46,533 nt of DNA from an uncultured Chitinophagaceae bacterium (GTDB lineage: Bacteria; Bacteroidota; Bacteroidia; Chitinophagales; Chitinophagaceae): contig CAIKTE010000276.1 in NCBI GenBank assembly GCA_903830285.1, forward strand, positions 1 to 46,533, written 5' to 3'. This document shows, one piece after another, positions 8,801 to 18,036 of this stretch. The notes below the pieces were generated by a model that saw nothing but the letters and a program-made list of their open reading frames with translations, was not told the DNA's origin and did not search any database. The first letter of the stretch is position 1, and every line of letters starts with the position of its first letter. The translations under genes and the position numbers were made by a program.

Positions 8801-11800
8801 TTAGAAACCAAGGTTAAAACCAAAAGTGTAAGTAACACTCGGTATCATATCACCATTAGTACCTGAATTATATTCAGGATCGAACCCCATATATTTTGAG
8901 AAGACAAATGGATTTGATACCTGCATAAACAGATGCATTCTTTTAACTGTACCACCCCATTTATCCAACTTGGCTTGCCCAACAGTATATCCTACTGTTA
9001 TATCTGAGATACGTAAGAAACTGGCATCCTGATAAGCAATCGCATTTTTCCAGGAAGGTTGAGGCACACCCGGACCATACCATGTATTGACAGGATTCTG
9101 TCTTGTCCAATATCCACCGGGAATGATCACGTGATTATATCTTTGGCCTGTATAATCAGCCATGGTTCCTGTAATCAAATTATTATTATACAATGTTCCG
9201 TTACGATAATACATTAAGAAAGAAAGATCAAAATCTTTGTAGAAGAAATGATTGGTCATACCCATTGTATAATTAGGCAACTGTGTTCCTAATACAGATC
9301 TGTCATCGATTGCTGTTGATGAAGAAATTACTCCGTCACCATTCTTATCCACAACTCTTACTGAGCCCGGTAACTGTCCGTAAGTCTTTGCAGTTAAACT
9401 ATCAGCAGATTGCCAGATACCATTAAATTTATAATCGTAATAAGATTTAACCGGTTTACCAACAAATAAACTGTTACCAATGATCTGAGTAACGCCATTT
9501 GCTAATTTGTCAACATTATTAATGTTCTTGGCAAAATTCCATGAAGTGGTCCATTTGAAATTCTTGTTATTGATATTAATTGTATTGATCAGGATTTCAA
9601 TTCCTTTGTTTGAGATCTGACCAACATTCGCAAACACTGAGCTAAAACCTAATGAAGTTGGTAATGATTCGTTTACGATAAGGTCTTTGGTTACTTTATT
9701 ATATATTTCAAATGTACCGGTGATCCTGTTTCTTAATACACCAAAATCTAATCCAAAATCAAGCTCCTGGCTTTTTTCCCATCTTAAATCATTGTTTGCC
9801 AAAGTGCCCGGTGCAAAACCATTACCTAATGTTTGTTGGTAACTATAAATTGTATTTAAAACTGTTGCTTGTGTACTGTAAGCTGCCACATTTGCATTAC
9901 CTACTTGTCCGTAGCTCACACGCAGTTTCAAATTTGAAAAAGTATTTAATTTTTGAATAAAATTTTCTTTATCCATACGCCATGCAACGGCAGCAGAAGG
10001 GAATGTTGCCCACTTGTTTCCATCAGCAAGTTGTGAAGCGCCATCGGTACGTGCAGTTAAAGTAAGCAAATATTTATCTGCATAAGAGTAATTAATTCTG
10101 CCCATATAGGATACCAGTGTATTTTGAACATAACTGCTACTCACACCAGTTACGTTCGCATTTCCAGCTGTACCTAAATTATACCAAAGTGAAGAATAAG
10201 GAAGGTTTTGAACAGCAATAGAATAAGCCTGAGAAACATTTTTATAAGCACTTTGCGCAGCCAGTACATTCAAGCTGTGTTTACCTTTTGTATAATTATA
10301 ATTGAACTGGTTATCAAAAGTATAAGTGCTTACTACATTTTGTGTATAGGTTGCTCTTGGCAAATTCACTCCTGCACGGTCTTTTGAGTAAGTCCCTCTG
10401 TAATCCGGAGTTTGCAGATCAATATTCGAAGCATTGATCGTTGATTTGAAGGTAAGGCCTTTCATGATCGTTATTTCAGCATAAGCATTACCCATCATGT
10501 TTTTGGTAATTACATTCTCAACCGAATTGTTCGGATCTATTTCCACTACAGGATTTAAAACTTGATTATCTTTTAATCCCATCCACATTGCATACCCGGG
10601 CGACATGATTGGTCCAACTGCCAGATCATAAACACCAGAACTTGGATCTGTCAATTGGCTATAATATTCTACCCCCGTTGGTCTTGCTCTGTAAGCAGAA
10701 CGGGTAGCTTCCAATGATCCAGTTGGATTGGTTGCATAATTAATGAAAGTCGTAAAACCAACTTTAAGGAATCTGTTTACCTTACTGTCGATGCCGGCAT
10801 TTAAAGTATATTTTTTCCAGTTAGTATATACCGCTGTACCATCATCCTGCATATAACCTCCTGAGAAATGATAAGTTGTTCCTGCATTACCTCCGCTAAC
10901 TGAAACAGTAGCACCTGTATGCAGTCCATTTTGAGATATCGCTTTAACCCAATCAGTATTTTGATTGTTATTAATCGTATTCATCTCATTTGCTGTAAAA
11001 GTATTTGGTGAACCTCCATTAGCTACAAAGTCAGTTTGAGTTTCTTTAAAGAACTCCTGAGCATTTTGCAGTTTTAAAACGTGAGCAGGATGATTTGTAC
11101 CTATATAGGCATCCACAGAAACTCTTGGGGCGCCGGTTGATCCTCTTTTAGTAGAAACCAATACAACACCATTTGCACCTCTTGATCCGTAAATGGCCGT
11201 AGAAGATGCATCTTTTAATACGTCGATGGATTGAATGTCAGAAGGATTCAGATCTCTTAATCTGCCTCCTATCACACCATCAATTACATACAGTGGTTCA
11301 GTAACACCTGTACCTCCATTGGTAGATGAAATGGTACTTTCACCTCTAATATCAATGCTAAAGGCTTTCCCGGGATTACCACTTGATTTGGTAATCACTA
11401 CGCCCGGCAATTGACCCTGCATAGAACTGGTTACATCAGCATTATTTTGTCTTACCAATTCTGTAGAAGTAATCACACCTACAGAACCTGTAAGGTCTTT
11501 TCTCTTTACAGTACCATAACCAATAACAACCACATCTTCTAAAGCTTTAGCTTCTGAAATCAATTTGAAGAGGATGCTTGTTTGATTGGTAACAGTTATT
11601 TCCTGAGTTACAAAACCTACAGAACTTAGCACAAGAACTGTATTTCCTTTATCAGGAATATTCATCGTGAATTTTCCATCAGCATCTGTAATCGCACCTT
11701 TTGATGCATTACTAACAGTAGCTGAAGTACTCTTTACGGTAATTGATGCACCCTGCATTGGGGCAGCAGTTTCATTGTTGAACACCTGACCAGTTAATTT

Positions 11801-11869
11801 GCGGGTCTGCGCCAGCAAGGTTACTGATAAAAAACAAAACAGGGGAACAAAGAATAGAACTTTTCTCAT
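8801..11869 (-). CDS. SusC/RagA family TonB-linked outer-membrane transporter
   Basis: This 1022-residue protein is the TonB-dependent channel that imports oligosaccharides into the periplasm. In order it has a Sec signal peptide (1-20), a carboxypeptidase-regulatory-like domain (about 24-105, LTGQVFNNETAAPMQGASI) and the plug from about 110, with the SusC mark EDVVVIGYGTVKRKDLTGSV, IDIRGESTI and the ending SIDVLKDASSTAIYGSRGAN. The 22-strand barrel runs to the C-terminal Phe (TYTFGFNLGF). No N-terminal signalling (FecR/sigma) domain is present, so control is probably by the LacI regulator rather than by an anti-sigma pair. It heads the operon, and the LacI-type palindrome at 11965-11982 lies 96 bases upstream of its ATG. 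Confidence 0.97.
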   Translation of the reverse strand: MRKVLFFVPLFCFLSVTLLAQTRKLTGQVFNNETAAPMQGASITVKSTSATVSNASKGAITDADGKFTMNIPDKGNTVLVLSSVGFVTQEITVTNQTSILFKLISEAKALEDVVVIGYGTVKRKDLTGSVGVITSTELVRQNNADVTSSMQGQLPGVVITKSSGNPGKAFSIDIRGESTISSTNGGTGVTEPLYVIDGVIGGRLRDLNPSDIQSIDVLKDASSTAIYGSRGANGVVLVSTKRGSTGAPRVSVDAYIGTNHPAHVLKLQNAQEFFKETQTDFVANGGSPNTFTANEMNTINNNQNTDWVKAISQNGLHTGATVSVSGGNAGTTYHFSGGYMQDDGTAVYTNWKKYTLNAGIDSKVNRFLKVGFTTFINYATNPTGSLEATRSAYRARPTGVEYYSQLTDPSSGVYDLAVGPIMSPGYAMWMGLKDNQVLNPVVEIDPNNSVENVITKNMMGNAYAEITIMKGLTFKSTINASNIDLQTPDYRGTYSKDRAGVNLPRATYTQNVVSTYTFDNQFNYNYTKGKHSLNVLAAQSAYKNVSQAYSIAVQNLPYSSLWYNLGTAGNANVTGVSSSYVQNTLVSYMGRINYSYADKYLLTLTARTDGASQLADGNKWATFPSAAVAWRMDKENFIQKLNTFSNLKLRVSYGQVGNANVAAYSTQATVLNTIYSYQQTLGNGFAPGTLANNDLRWEKSQELDFGLDFGVLRNRITGTFEIYNKVTKDLIVNESLPTSLGFSSVFANVGQISNKGIEILINTININNKNFKWTTSWNFAKNINNVDKLANGVTQIIGNSLFVGKPVKSYYDYKFNGIWQSADSLTAKTYGQLPGSVRVVDKNGDGVISSSTAIDDRSVLGTQLPNYTMGMTNHFFYKDFDLSFLMYYRNGTLYNNNLITGTMADYTGQRYNHVIIPGGYWTRQNPVNTWYGPGVPQPSWKNAIAYQDASFLRISDITVGYTVGQAKLDKWGGTVKRMHLFMQVSNPFVFSKYMGFDPEYNSGTNGDMIPSVTYTFGFNLGF

Positions 11870-11964
11870 AAGGCAAGTTTTGGTTTAAAATCGTTGATAG
11901 CATAAAATCCAAACTAAAACTATTAAAACCTTTTAGTAAAATTAGAGAATGATGAAACTATTTG

Positions 11965-11982
11965 AACGAAAACGTTTTCGTT
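11965..11982. promoter_or_regulatory. Perfect 18-bp LacI-type operator between susC and the divergent gene
   Basis: AACGAAAACGTTTTCGTT is an exact palindrome with the central CG step typical of LacI-family operators. It sits in the 201-base divergent region, 96 bases before susC and 89 bases before the gene at 12071, so it could control both. The same half-site occurs at 23314-23333. I did not find a clean Bacteroidota promoter next to it; TTAGTTTG on the minus strand at 11910-11917 is a near match to the -7 consensus TAnnTTTG. Confidence 0.8.
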
Positions 11983-12070
11983 AAAATACTTGAGAATCAC
12001 GCAGCACAAAAAATAATCAGGGTACATTCAATAATAAAAATATTAATTCATCCTTTTAATAGTTCCTCAA

Positions 12071-12862
12071 ATGAAATACAAACACCTTATTTTCTTTTTC
12101 CTCTTTTCATTGATCTTCTCTACCCTATTCTCACAACAAAAAACCGTAACCTTAGATTACTTTTTTAATAATGAGTATAAAAAGAATGCAGAGGGTGTAC
12201 AAGAAAGATTTCATTATGTATGGGAAGACAAAAGCATTAACGGTTATTCTATTTGGGCTGATATCTTCAAAACCAAAGCGGTTGTTACTAAGAGCCTTGA
12301 AACCGCACCAACAACGGATAATTTAAGATCAACCGATATCTATATTATAACAGATCCGGATAACTGGAAAGAAACAGCGCATCCTAATTATATGACAAAG
12401 GATTATGCGAATATTATTGCAAACTGGGTAAAGCAAGGAGGTGTACTTGTAATGATGACCAATGATTCTGCCAATACCGAGCTGCATCAGTTTAATCAAT
12501 TAGCTGAGCTATTCGGAATTCATTTTACTGATACAGTACGCAATACGGTCCTAAAAGATATTTCTGTCGGGAAGGTCATTGTTCCAGAAAAAAACGAGAT
12601 TTTCAAACCCGGAAGAGTTCTTTATTTAAAAGGAATTTCAACTATTACCCTGCAATCGCCTGCTAAACCTATCATTGTAGATAAAAATGATATTATCATG
12701 GCTTCTGCAAAATACGGTAAAGGAACTGTTTTTGCAATTGGAGATCCATGGATCTATAATGAGTATATTGTAAACGACAGACTAAGCTCCGAATATCAAA
12801 ACGGAATAGCTGCTGAGGAATTTACTGATTGGTTGATCAAACAAATTCCAAAGCACAAATAA
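12071..12862 (+). CDS. Secreted GATase-like (DUF4350-type) protein, stand-alone relative of a GH105-associated domain
   Basis: The protein has 263 residues with a Sec signal peptide (MKYKHLIFFFLFSLIFSTLFS). The body resembles a class I glutamine-amidotransferase-like Rossmann fold. DIYIITDPD, HPNYMTKDYANIIANWVKQG and GGVLVMMTNDSANTELHQFN form the core, and YGKGTVFAIGDPWIYNEY closes it. No catalytic Cys is seen at the expected place, so enzyme activity is doubtful. From memory, closely similar sequences occur as a domain of Bacteroidota proteins annotated as unsaturated rhamnogalacturonyl hydrolases (GH105). Here it stands alone. It is divergent from susC, shares the LacI-type palindrome, and lies 103 bases before a Gfo/Idh/MocA gene. 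A binding or accessory role in glycan breakdown is inference. Confidence 0.6.
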   Translation: MKYKHLIFFFLFSLIFSTLFSQQKTVTLDYFFNNEYKKNAEGVQERFHYVWEDKSINGYSIWADIFKTKAVVTKSLETAPTTDNLRSTDIYIITDPDNWKETAHPNYMTKDYANIIANWVKQGGVLVMMTNDSANTELHQFNQLAELFGIHFTDTVRNTVLKDISVGKVIVPEKNEIFKPGRVLYLKGISTITLQSPAKPIIVDKNDIIMASAKYGKGTVFAIGDPWIYNEYIVNDRLSSEYQNGIAAEEFTDWLIKQIPKHK

Positions 12863-12965
12863 ATCTGATCAGCAGATCTTATATTTATATGTGACAAGCC
12901 TTATAATAATTGATTGCAAGATCAATTCGTTTTAATTACACATATCATTCTCTAAAATAAGCCAT

Positions 12966-14270
12966 ATGAAAAAAACAAACAGTGTAAGCAGAAGAGACTT
13001 CTTGAAAACTACTTCAATACTCGCTTCAGGCTTCTTTATTATTCCACGCTATGTTTTAGGGCGGGGATTTACAGCTCCCAGCGACAGGATCAATTTAGGA
13101 TTTATCGGCTGCGGCAAACAAAGTAATGGTTTACAAAATTATTTTTTAAAGACCGATCAGGTTCAATTCGTAGCTGCAGCAGATGTATATCAGGCAAAAA
13201 CGCAACGATTTATTACAAACCTCACAAAATATCTTTCAGCAAAAAATAATACAACAGCAACTAATAGTTGCAAATCATTTAATGATTTCAGAGAATTACT
13301 TCAACTCAAAGAAATTGATGCGGTAGTTATTGCTACTCCCGATCATTGGCATGCAGCTGCCGCAGTAAGAGCCTGTAATGCAGGTAAAGATGTTTACTGT
13401 GAAAAACCATTGTCTCTAACAGTAGCAGAAGGCCGTGCAATGGTCCATGCTGCAAGAAAAAATGATCGTGTATTTCAAACAGGAAGTATGCAACGTTCTT
13501 GGCCTGAATTCAGACATGCCGTTGAATTAGTTCGTAACGGATATATTGGAGAAGTCAAACAAGTAATAGTAAATATTGACGGTCCTCCTAAAGAATGGGA
13601 TCTGCAAGGTGAACCCGTTCCTGAAGGGTTGGACTGGAATTTTTGGCTGGGTCCCAATACTATAGAACGCCCTTATCATTCAATACTCGCACCGAGTATT
13701 AGCTTTGAATCTAGCTTATGGCCGCAATGGCGTGCCTATAAAGAGTTTGGCGGTGGCGGTATGACCGATTGGGGTGCACATATGTTTGACATTGCACAAT
13801 GGGGATTGGATATGGACAATAGCGGACCGATAAAAATAACCCCTCCTGCAGTGGGAAAAAATGAAGGACTGACCTATCAATATGCCAATGGTATTCAAAT
13901 GCAGCATCAGAATGATAAGGGAGGCGCCTTTTGTGAATTCATCGGCACAAAAGGAATAGTGCATGTAGGAAGAGGCATATTAAAAACTTCTCCTGAAACT
14001 TTGAAAGATCATGTGATCACTGATAATGAAAAACATGTCTATTTCAGCGAAAATCATTACGCAGATTTTTTAAATGCGATACGTACCAGAAAGAATCCGA
14101 TCTGTGATGTTGAAATTGGTCATCGCACTGCATCGGTATGCAATATTGGTAATATTGCATACAACTTAAGAAGACCCTTAGAATGGGATCCTGTACAAGA
14201 ACAATTTAAAAAGGATAAGGAAGCAAATTCATTATTGCATAGACCGATGAAAAAAGAATGGAGAGTTTGA
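12966..14270 (+). CDS. Tat-exported Gfo/Idh/MocA family oxidoreductase
   Basis: This is a 434-residue NAD(P)-dependent sugar oxidoreductase. The N-terminus carries a twin-arginine signal (SRRDFLKTTSILASGFF), so the folded, cofactor-loaded enzyme probably works in the periplasm. The Rossmann domain shows INLGFIGCGKQSNGL and VVIATPDHWHAAA. The family motif CEKPLSLTVAEG supplies the active-site lysine, and GGGMTDWGAHMFDIAQWGL the substrate-side histidine and aspartates. Some family members oxidise or reduce the C3 position of glycosides in partnership with DUF1080 hydrolases, and DUF1080 genes occur at 19405, 42562 and 44135. It follows the GATase-like gene on the same strand and ends at a strong hairpin shared with the convergent GH27 gene. 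The substrate is unknown. Confidence 0.9.
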   Translation: MKKTNSVSRRDFLKTTSILASGFFIIPRYVLGRGFTAPSDRINLGFIGCGKQSNGLQNYFLKTDQVQFVAAADVYQAKTQRFITNLTKYLSAKNNTTATNSCKSFNDFRELLQLKEIDAVVIATPDHWHAAAAVRACNAGKDVYCEKPLSLTVAEGRAMVHAARKNDRVFQTGSMQRSWPEFRHAVELVRNGYIGEVKQVIVNIDGPPKEWDLQGEPVPEGLDWNFWLGPNTIERPYHSILAPSISFESSLWPQWRAYKEFGGGGMTDWGAHMFDIAQWGLDMDNSGPIKITPPAVGKNEGLTYQYANGIQMQHQNDKGGAFCEFIGTKGIVHVGRGILKTSPETLKDHVITDNEKHVYFSENHYADFLNAIRTRKNPICDVEIGHRTASVCNIGNIAYNLRRPLEWDPVQEQFKKDKEANSLLHRPMKKEWRV

Positions 14271-14281
14271 TGGAAATAATA

Positions 14282-14320
14282 AAGTGAATTACATCAGATC
14301 CATATTGATGTAATTCACTT
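14282..14320. terminator. Bidirectional hairpin terminator between convergent genes
   Basis: Arms AAGTGAATTACATCA (14282-14296) and TGATGTAATTCACTT (14306-14320) are perfect 15-base complements with a 9-base loop. They lie in the 73-base gap between the stop of the plus-strand oxidoreductase gene and the stop of the minus-strand GH27 gene, where a shared terminator is expected. T-rich tails are weak on both sides. Confidence 0.8.
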
Positions 14321-14343
14321 CATACATAATAATTCAACCTATT

Positions 14344-16557
14344 TTATTTAGTTATTTTCAACAGTAACACACCATGAACAGGAATAACAGTTTCGAACTT
14401 ATTTCCTGCAGCTAAATTTTTCTGTCGCCAAAGGTCACGGATCTTATACTGTTCATTCATTCCTATTTCTTTCAGGTTAATTGTTTTCTTTACTGATGAT
14501 TCAGATAAATTAAAGATGCCGATCGCTTTGTTACCATCTGCCAGATCCTTCACCCATATCTGAAGATCTTTTTCTATCTCATATTTCTTTGGGCCTTTGC
14601 CTAATGCATCCTGGTCAATTGCCAGCACTTCATCATTCGATAATAGATTATACGTGAATGCATCCATTTTAGACAGGTCGCATCCCAGCATCAAAGGAGC
14701 ACTTAATAAACTCCACAAGCTGATATGCGTGTATTGTTCACTTGCTGATAATTTGGTGATATGCAAATGATCTCCCCATCCAACATAACCAACAATCAAC
14801 ATATCAGGATCTCCAAAACCATAATGATTGCTGTTATAAGAAGATGGTATCTCCTGACTGAACCCAATAGTCTTTAAACTATTCCAGTTATCAGTAATAT
14901 CACCTGTGGTACGCCAAACATTCCCGCCAACCTGATTGCCCCATTTCCAAACTTCACCCATCCCATATTCGCAAAGAGAATACACTATATTCCTTCCTGA
15001 TCTCTTTAATGCTTCATTCATTACAAGATAGGGCGCTTGCAATTGAGGAATTCCGGGTGGTGTTTGATATAATTTTCTGTAACTGCACAGATCATATTTC
15101 AAATAATCCACTCCCCATGCAGCATACGTTTTTACGTCTTGTTCTTCATGCTGATAGGATCCCAGAAATCCGCCACAAGTTGTTGTGCCGGGTGATGAAT
15201 AAATTCCAAATTTCAGTCCGCGGCTATGTAAATAATCTCCCAGCAATTTCATATCCGGGAATTTATTATTCGCTTCTATATTTCCGTCAGCTGCTCTTTT
15301 TTCGGATTCCCAGCCATCATCAATATTCATATAAGACCATCCATGATTGATCAATCCGGAATTGATCATCGCATTTGATGAAGCTTTTACCCTTTCATCA
15401 CTAACAGCTAAACCCCAGCAATTCCAGCTATTCCAGCCCATGGGTGGTGTTAATAATACTTTATCATTACCTATTAAAAGACTGATCTTTTTTTCATCTT
15501 TTCCGGCTATGTTCTTTGCCGATATTGTAAAACTGTATTCACCTTCCAACTCAACCTGTCCGGTAATAATTCCGGTTACTGCATCTAATTTTAGACCTTT
15601 GGGTAATTGTTTTGCACTAAATGAAATTGGTCGTTCCCCGGTAACTGCAATTTTTAAAAGAAAAGGAACATTCGGTTTAGTTCCAACAAGTGATGCATTA
15701 TTAATTTGCGGTGTATTCTTTTCTTTTGGTGTAAGTATATAAGGAATTTCCTGCACCGATTGCAAAATTGCATTTTGTAAACTTTCGGTAAATACAAAAC
15801 TAACAGTTGCTGCATCTATTCTTGGCATGTCCTCAACATTGACAAAAGTTTCACCGTGATTCAATTCTACGTTCTGCTGAAATGATCGAATGACCTTATC
15901 ATCAGTTTTAATTGTCGTGACCAATGTTCCTTTGAGGATTTGGGAATACTGATTTTGAAAACTCACTTTTTTTGAAACCGTTTTCTCGCCGATCATAAAT
16001 GGAGCATTATATGCTTCCATCTTAATGTAGTTCACAGGGTCCCAAAACCGAATGCCTTCATTCTCCAGATACATACCACCGTTCCCACCATTATCATATA
16101 CACGAATAGCGATCACATTATCTCTATCCCAATGCAAAGAAGGAAGATCAGCTTTAATGATATAATGCCTTTCATTTAACCTTCCGCCGGATTTATATCC
16201 ATCGGGATTTTCCGGCATGCGTCCTGTTCTTCCGATTTCAACACCGTTCAAAAAAGTAATATCCGCATCATCAATACTTCCTAAAAATATTTCTATATTT
16301 TCTTTCAGTACAGCTTGTTCTTTTAAGGAAGAAGGAATGATGAAATGTATGCGGTACCAGGCAAATCCATCGTATTTGTCATAACCCTGATTTTCCCAAT
16401 ATGCATTTGTTTTAATAGTACCCCAGTCTTTATCATCAAAATTCTGATCAGCCCATTTGGGATCATCTCCTGTTTTAAACGCAGCGGTCTTGAACTGGAC
16501 CTGTTGAGCAGACAGAGATGAACTGTACAATAAAAAAATGAAAATCAAGTATCTCAT
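14344..16557 (-). CDS. GH27 alpha-galactosidase with N-terminal jelly-roll and Ig-like domains, secreted
   Basis: The protein has 737 residues. The order is: Sec signal peptide (1-18), a galactose-binding-like jelly roll (about 25-172) of the type found beside sialate acetylesterases, an intermediate beta region, a putative Ig (He_PIG-like) domain (about 283-362, GLKLDAVTGIITGQ), then the GH27 barrel from residue 369 (LLTPPMGWNSWNCWG). The retaining catalytic pair is likely D489 in YLKYDLC (nucleophile) and D553 in WRTTGDITDNW (acid/base), with the substrate loop GFGDPDMLIVG at 581. The C-terminus is the usual beta domain. GH27 enzymes release terminal alpha-galactose (some act on alpha-N-acetylgalactosamine or beta-L-arabinopyranose). 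It follows a LacI gene on the same strand by 78 bases, which may control it. Confidence 0.95.
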   Translation of the reverse strand: MRYLIFIFLLYSSSLSAQQVQFKTAAFKTGDDPKWADQNFDDKDWGTIKTNAYWENQGYDKYDGFAWYRIHFIIPSSLKEQAVLKENIEIFLGSIDDADITFLNGVEIGRTGRMPENPDGYKSGGRLNERHYIIKADLPSLHWDRDNVIAIRVYDNGGNGGMYLENEGIRFWDPVNYIKMEAYNAPFMIGEKTVSKKVSFQNQYSQILKGTLVTTIKTDDKVIRSFQQNVELNHGETFVNVEDMPRIDAATVSFVFTESLQNAILQSVQEIPYILTPKEKNTPQINNASLVGTKPNVPFLLKIAVTGERPISFSAKQLPKGLKLDAVTGIITGQVELEGEYSFTISAKNIAGKDEKKISLLIGNDKVLLTPPMGWNSWNCWGLAVSDERVKASSNAMINSGLINHGWSYMNIDDGWESEKRAADGNIEANNKFPDMKLLGDYLHSRGLKFGIYSSPGTTTCGGFLGSYQHEEQDVKTYAAWGVDYLKYDLCSYRKLYQTPPGIPQLQAPYLVMNEALKRSGRNIVYSLCEYGMGEVWKWGNQVGGNVWRTTGDITDNWNSLKTIGFSQEIPSSYNSNHYGFGDPDMLIVGYVGWGDHLHITKLSASEQYTHISLWSLLSAPLMLGCDLSKMDAFTYNLLSNDEVLAIDQDALGKGPKKYEIEKDLQIWVKDLADGNKAIGIFNLSESSVKKTINLKEIGMNEQYKIRDLWRQKNLAAGNKFETVIPVHGVLLLKITK

Positions 16558-16635
16558 ACTCTTGTTTTTAAGGAGATCAGAAAAAAATTTGATGAAAAAT
16601 TGTAGAGGAATATTTTACTATCAAGCAACTCTCTA

Positions 16636-17655
16636 TTAATTGCTTTTTGTAGAGTCTCGCAAGTAAAGTATACTGTCAATACTAATAATATCGTTAGAAT
16701 TTTTATATGATTTTTTCTCGATCATTTTAAAAAGCATTTTTGCAGCCTGTTCACCCATTTCAAAGGCAGGTTGTGTTATGGTAGATAAAGATGGAGCCAA
16801 AAGGGATGCAGTTCTTAAGTTAGAAAATGAAATGACCTTTAACTGATCAGGTATTTTAACCTTTAATTCATTGGCTACTTCATACACATTAATGGCCAGT
16901 TTCTCAATAGAAGTAAAGATCGCATCAGGAGGTTTTTCGGATGTGAGTAGATCATGAATGATAGACTTGTTTATCTCCGAATCTTCTGTACACTTTATCA
17001 CAAAATCATCTGTAAATGTTAAGCCGTTTTGGATCACTGCGTCTTTAAATCCTCTATGCCGCTCTTTATTAATATAATTCCATTCTGAAGTATAGAGGTA
17101 AATCGGGGATTTCACTTTTTGTGAAAATAAATGCATGGTAGCCTGAAAAGCACTTTCATAATTATTTGTAATAACTCTTGGAAAACTGTCTAGGGTTGCT
17201 ATCCTGTCGAAAAATACAAGAGGCAGATGTGATTCGGTATTAAAATTCTCAATATGCTCAAAACTGAGGGTTTGCGAACATAAGGACATGATCACTCCAT
17301 CTACATGGCTTATTTCCAAATGATCTAATACAGAGATCTCATTTGACTGACTTTCATGTGTTAAGTAAACCAATACATCATATCCTTTTTCAGTAGCTAG
17401 GGTTTGAATGCCATCCATGGCCATTGAGAAAAAATTATTATTTACTTCAGGAATGATTACAGCAATGAATTTACTTTTTCCTTTTCGCAAACTACTGGCA
17501 AAAGGATTGGGCTTATAATTATATTTCTTTGCTAATTCAATTACACGCTGCTTGGTTGCTGCGCTTATTTCGTAACTATCCAGCAAGGCTTTTGAAACAG
17601 TTGAAACAGATAAATTCAGCTCTTTGGCCAACTTCATCATATTCATCTTTTCCAT
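16636..17655 (-). CDS. LacI family transcriptional regulator beside GH27
   Basis: This 339-residue LacI/GalR protein has its helix-turn-helix at residues 7-25 (MKLAKELNLSVSTVSKALL), the hinge NPFASSLRKGKSKFIAVIIP and a sugar-binding-protein-like sensor domain (HVDGVIMSLCSQ, PLVFFDRIA, LKVISFSNLR). Starts at M4 or M6 are also possible, because the family usually begins only a few residues before the helix-turn-helix. It lies 78 bases upstream of the GH27 gene on the same strand, so the two may form an operon. I see no palindrome in front of it. It is an alternative candidate to the other LacI protein for binding the AACGAAAA-type operators at 11965 and 23314. Confidence 0.9.
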   Translation of the reverse strand: MEKMNMMKLAKELNLSVSTVSKALLDSYEISAATKQRVIELAKKYNYKPNPFASSLRKGKSKFIAVIIPEVNNNFFSMAMDGIQTLATEKGYDVLVYLTHESQSNEISVLDHLEISHVDGVIMSLCSQTLSFEHIENFNTESHLPLVFFDRIATLDSFPRVITNNYESAFQATMHLFSQKVKSPIYLYTSEWNYINKERHRGFKDAVIQNGLTFTDDFVIKCTEDSEINKSIIHDLLTSEKPPDAIFTSIEKLAINVYEVANELKVKIPDQLKVISFSNLRTASLLAPSLSTITQPAFEMGEQAAKMLFKMIEKKSYKNSNDIISIDSILYLRDSTKSN

Positions 17656-17732
17656 AAATTAGTTATTGATTTTCGTTAGATGAAAGTAAAGATAATTAGT
17701 TAAGATACAGAAACTTAGTTAAATACATGACA

Positions 17733-17779
17733 GTTGCAAAGACTATTCTGTGATACATTCAGAGAATAGTCTTTACAAC
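17733..17779. terminator. Long hairpin, probable bidirectional terminator
   Basis: GTTGCAAAGACTATTCT (from 17733) and AGAATAGTCTTTACAAC (ending 17779) form a 17-base stem with one mismatch around a loop of about 13 bases. It lies behind the minus-strand operon that ends at 18037 and in front of the LacI start at 17655. On the plus strand it is followed by TTTTAC. Confidence 0.65.
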
Positions 17780-17970
17780 TTTTACTTAGTCGATGTGTTT
17801 TCGGAACATGGAATTTAAAAACGGGTATCAAAAAATCCTGACAAGAAGAAAGAACTTTAGTTTAAGAATTGCAGCAAATAATTTGTACAGCGTGTTGAAT
17901 TTGAACCTGCAGCAATATGCCATGGAATTGCTTTGGTAGCATACAGAATTTGGACATTATCTATACATGA

Positions 17971-17988
17971 TAGGTCTTATATGACCTA
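17971..17988. terminator. Short hairpin close behind the operon end
   Basis: TAGGTC (17971-17976) and GACCTA (17983-17988) are perfect 6-base arms with a 6-base loop, 49 bases after the stop codon of the minus-strand oxidoreductase gene. No T-run follows on that strand, so it is a weak terminator candidate. Confidence 0.35.
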
Positions 17989-18036
17989 CTGAATTAAATT
18001 ACCGAAAAGAGATTTATTATAATTACTCAGATTGAA

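Larger units (their letters stand above)
17656..18036. other. 381-base gene-free region between the LacI gene and the glucuronate operon end
   Basis: The region holds the 3' end of the minus-strand operon and the promoter region of the downstream LacI gene. It contains two hairpins (listed separately). A minus-strand frame (17860-17976 plus stop) reads ATKAIPWHIAAGSNSTRC in its middle but has no start codon, and a plus-strand 43-codon ORF (17808-17939) has no recognisable product. I see no convincing gene. Confidence 0.6.

Noticed and set aside
17808-17939. Plus-strand 43-codon ORF in the gene-free region.
   Set aside because: No recognisable product, no ribosome binding site, and it overlaps another open frame on the opposite strand.
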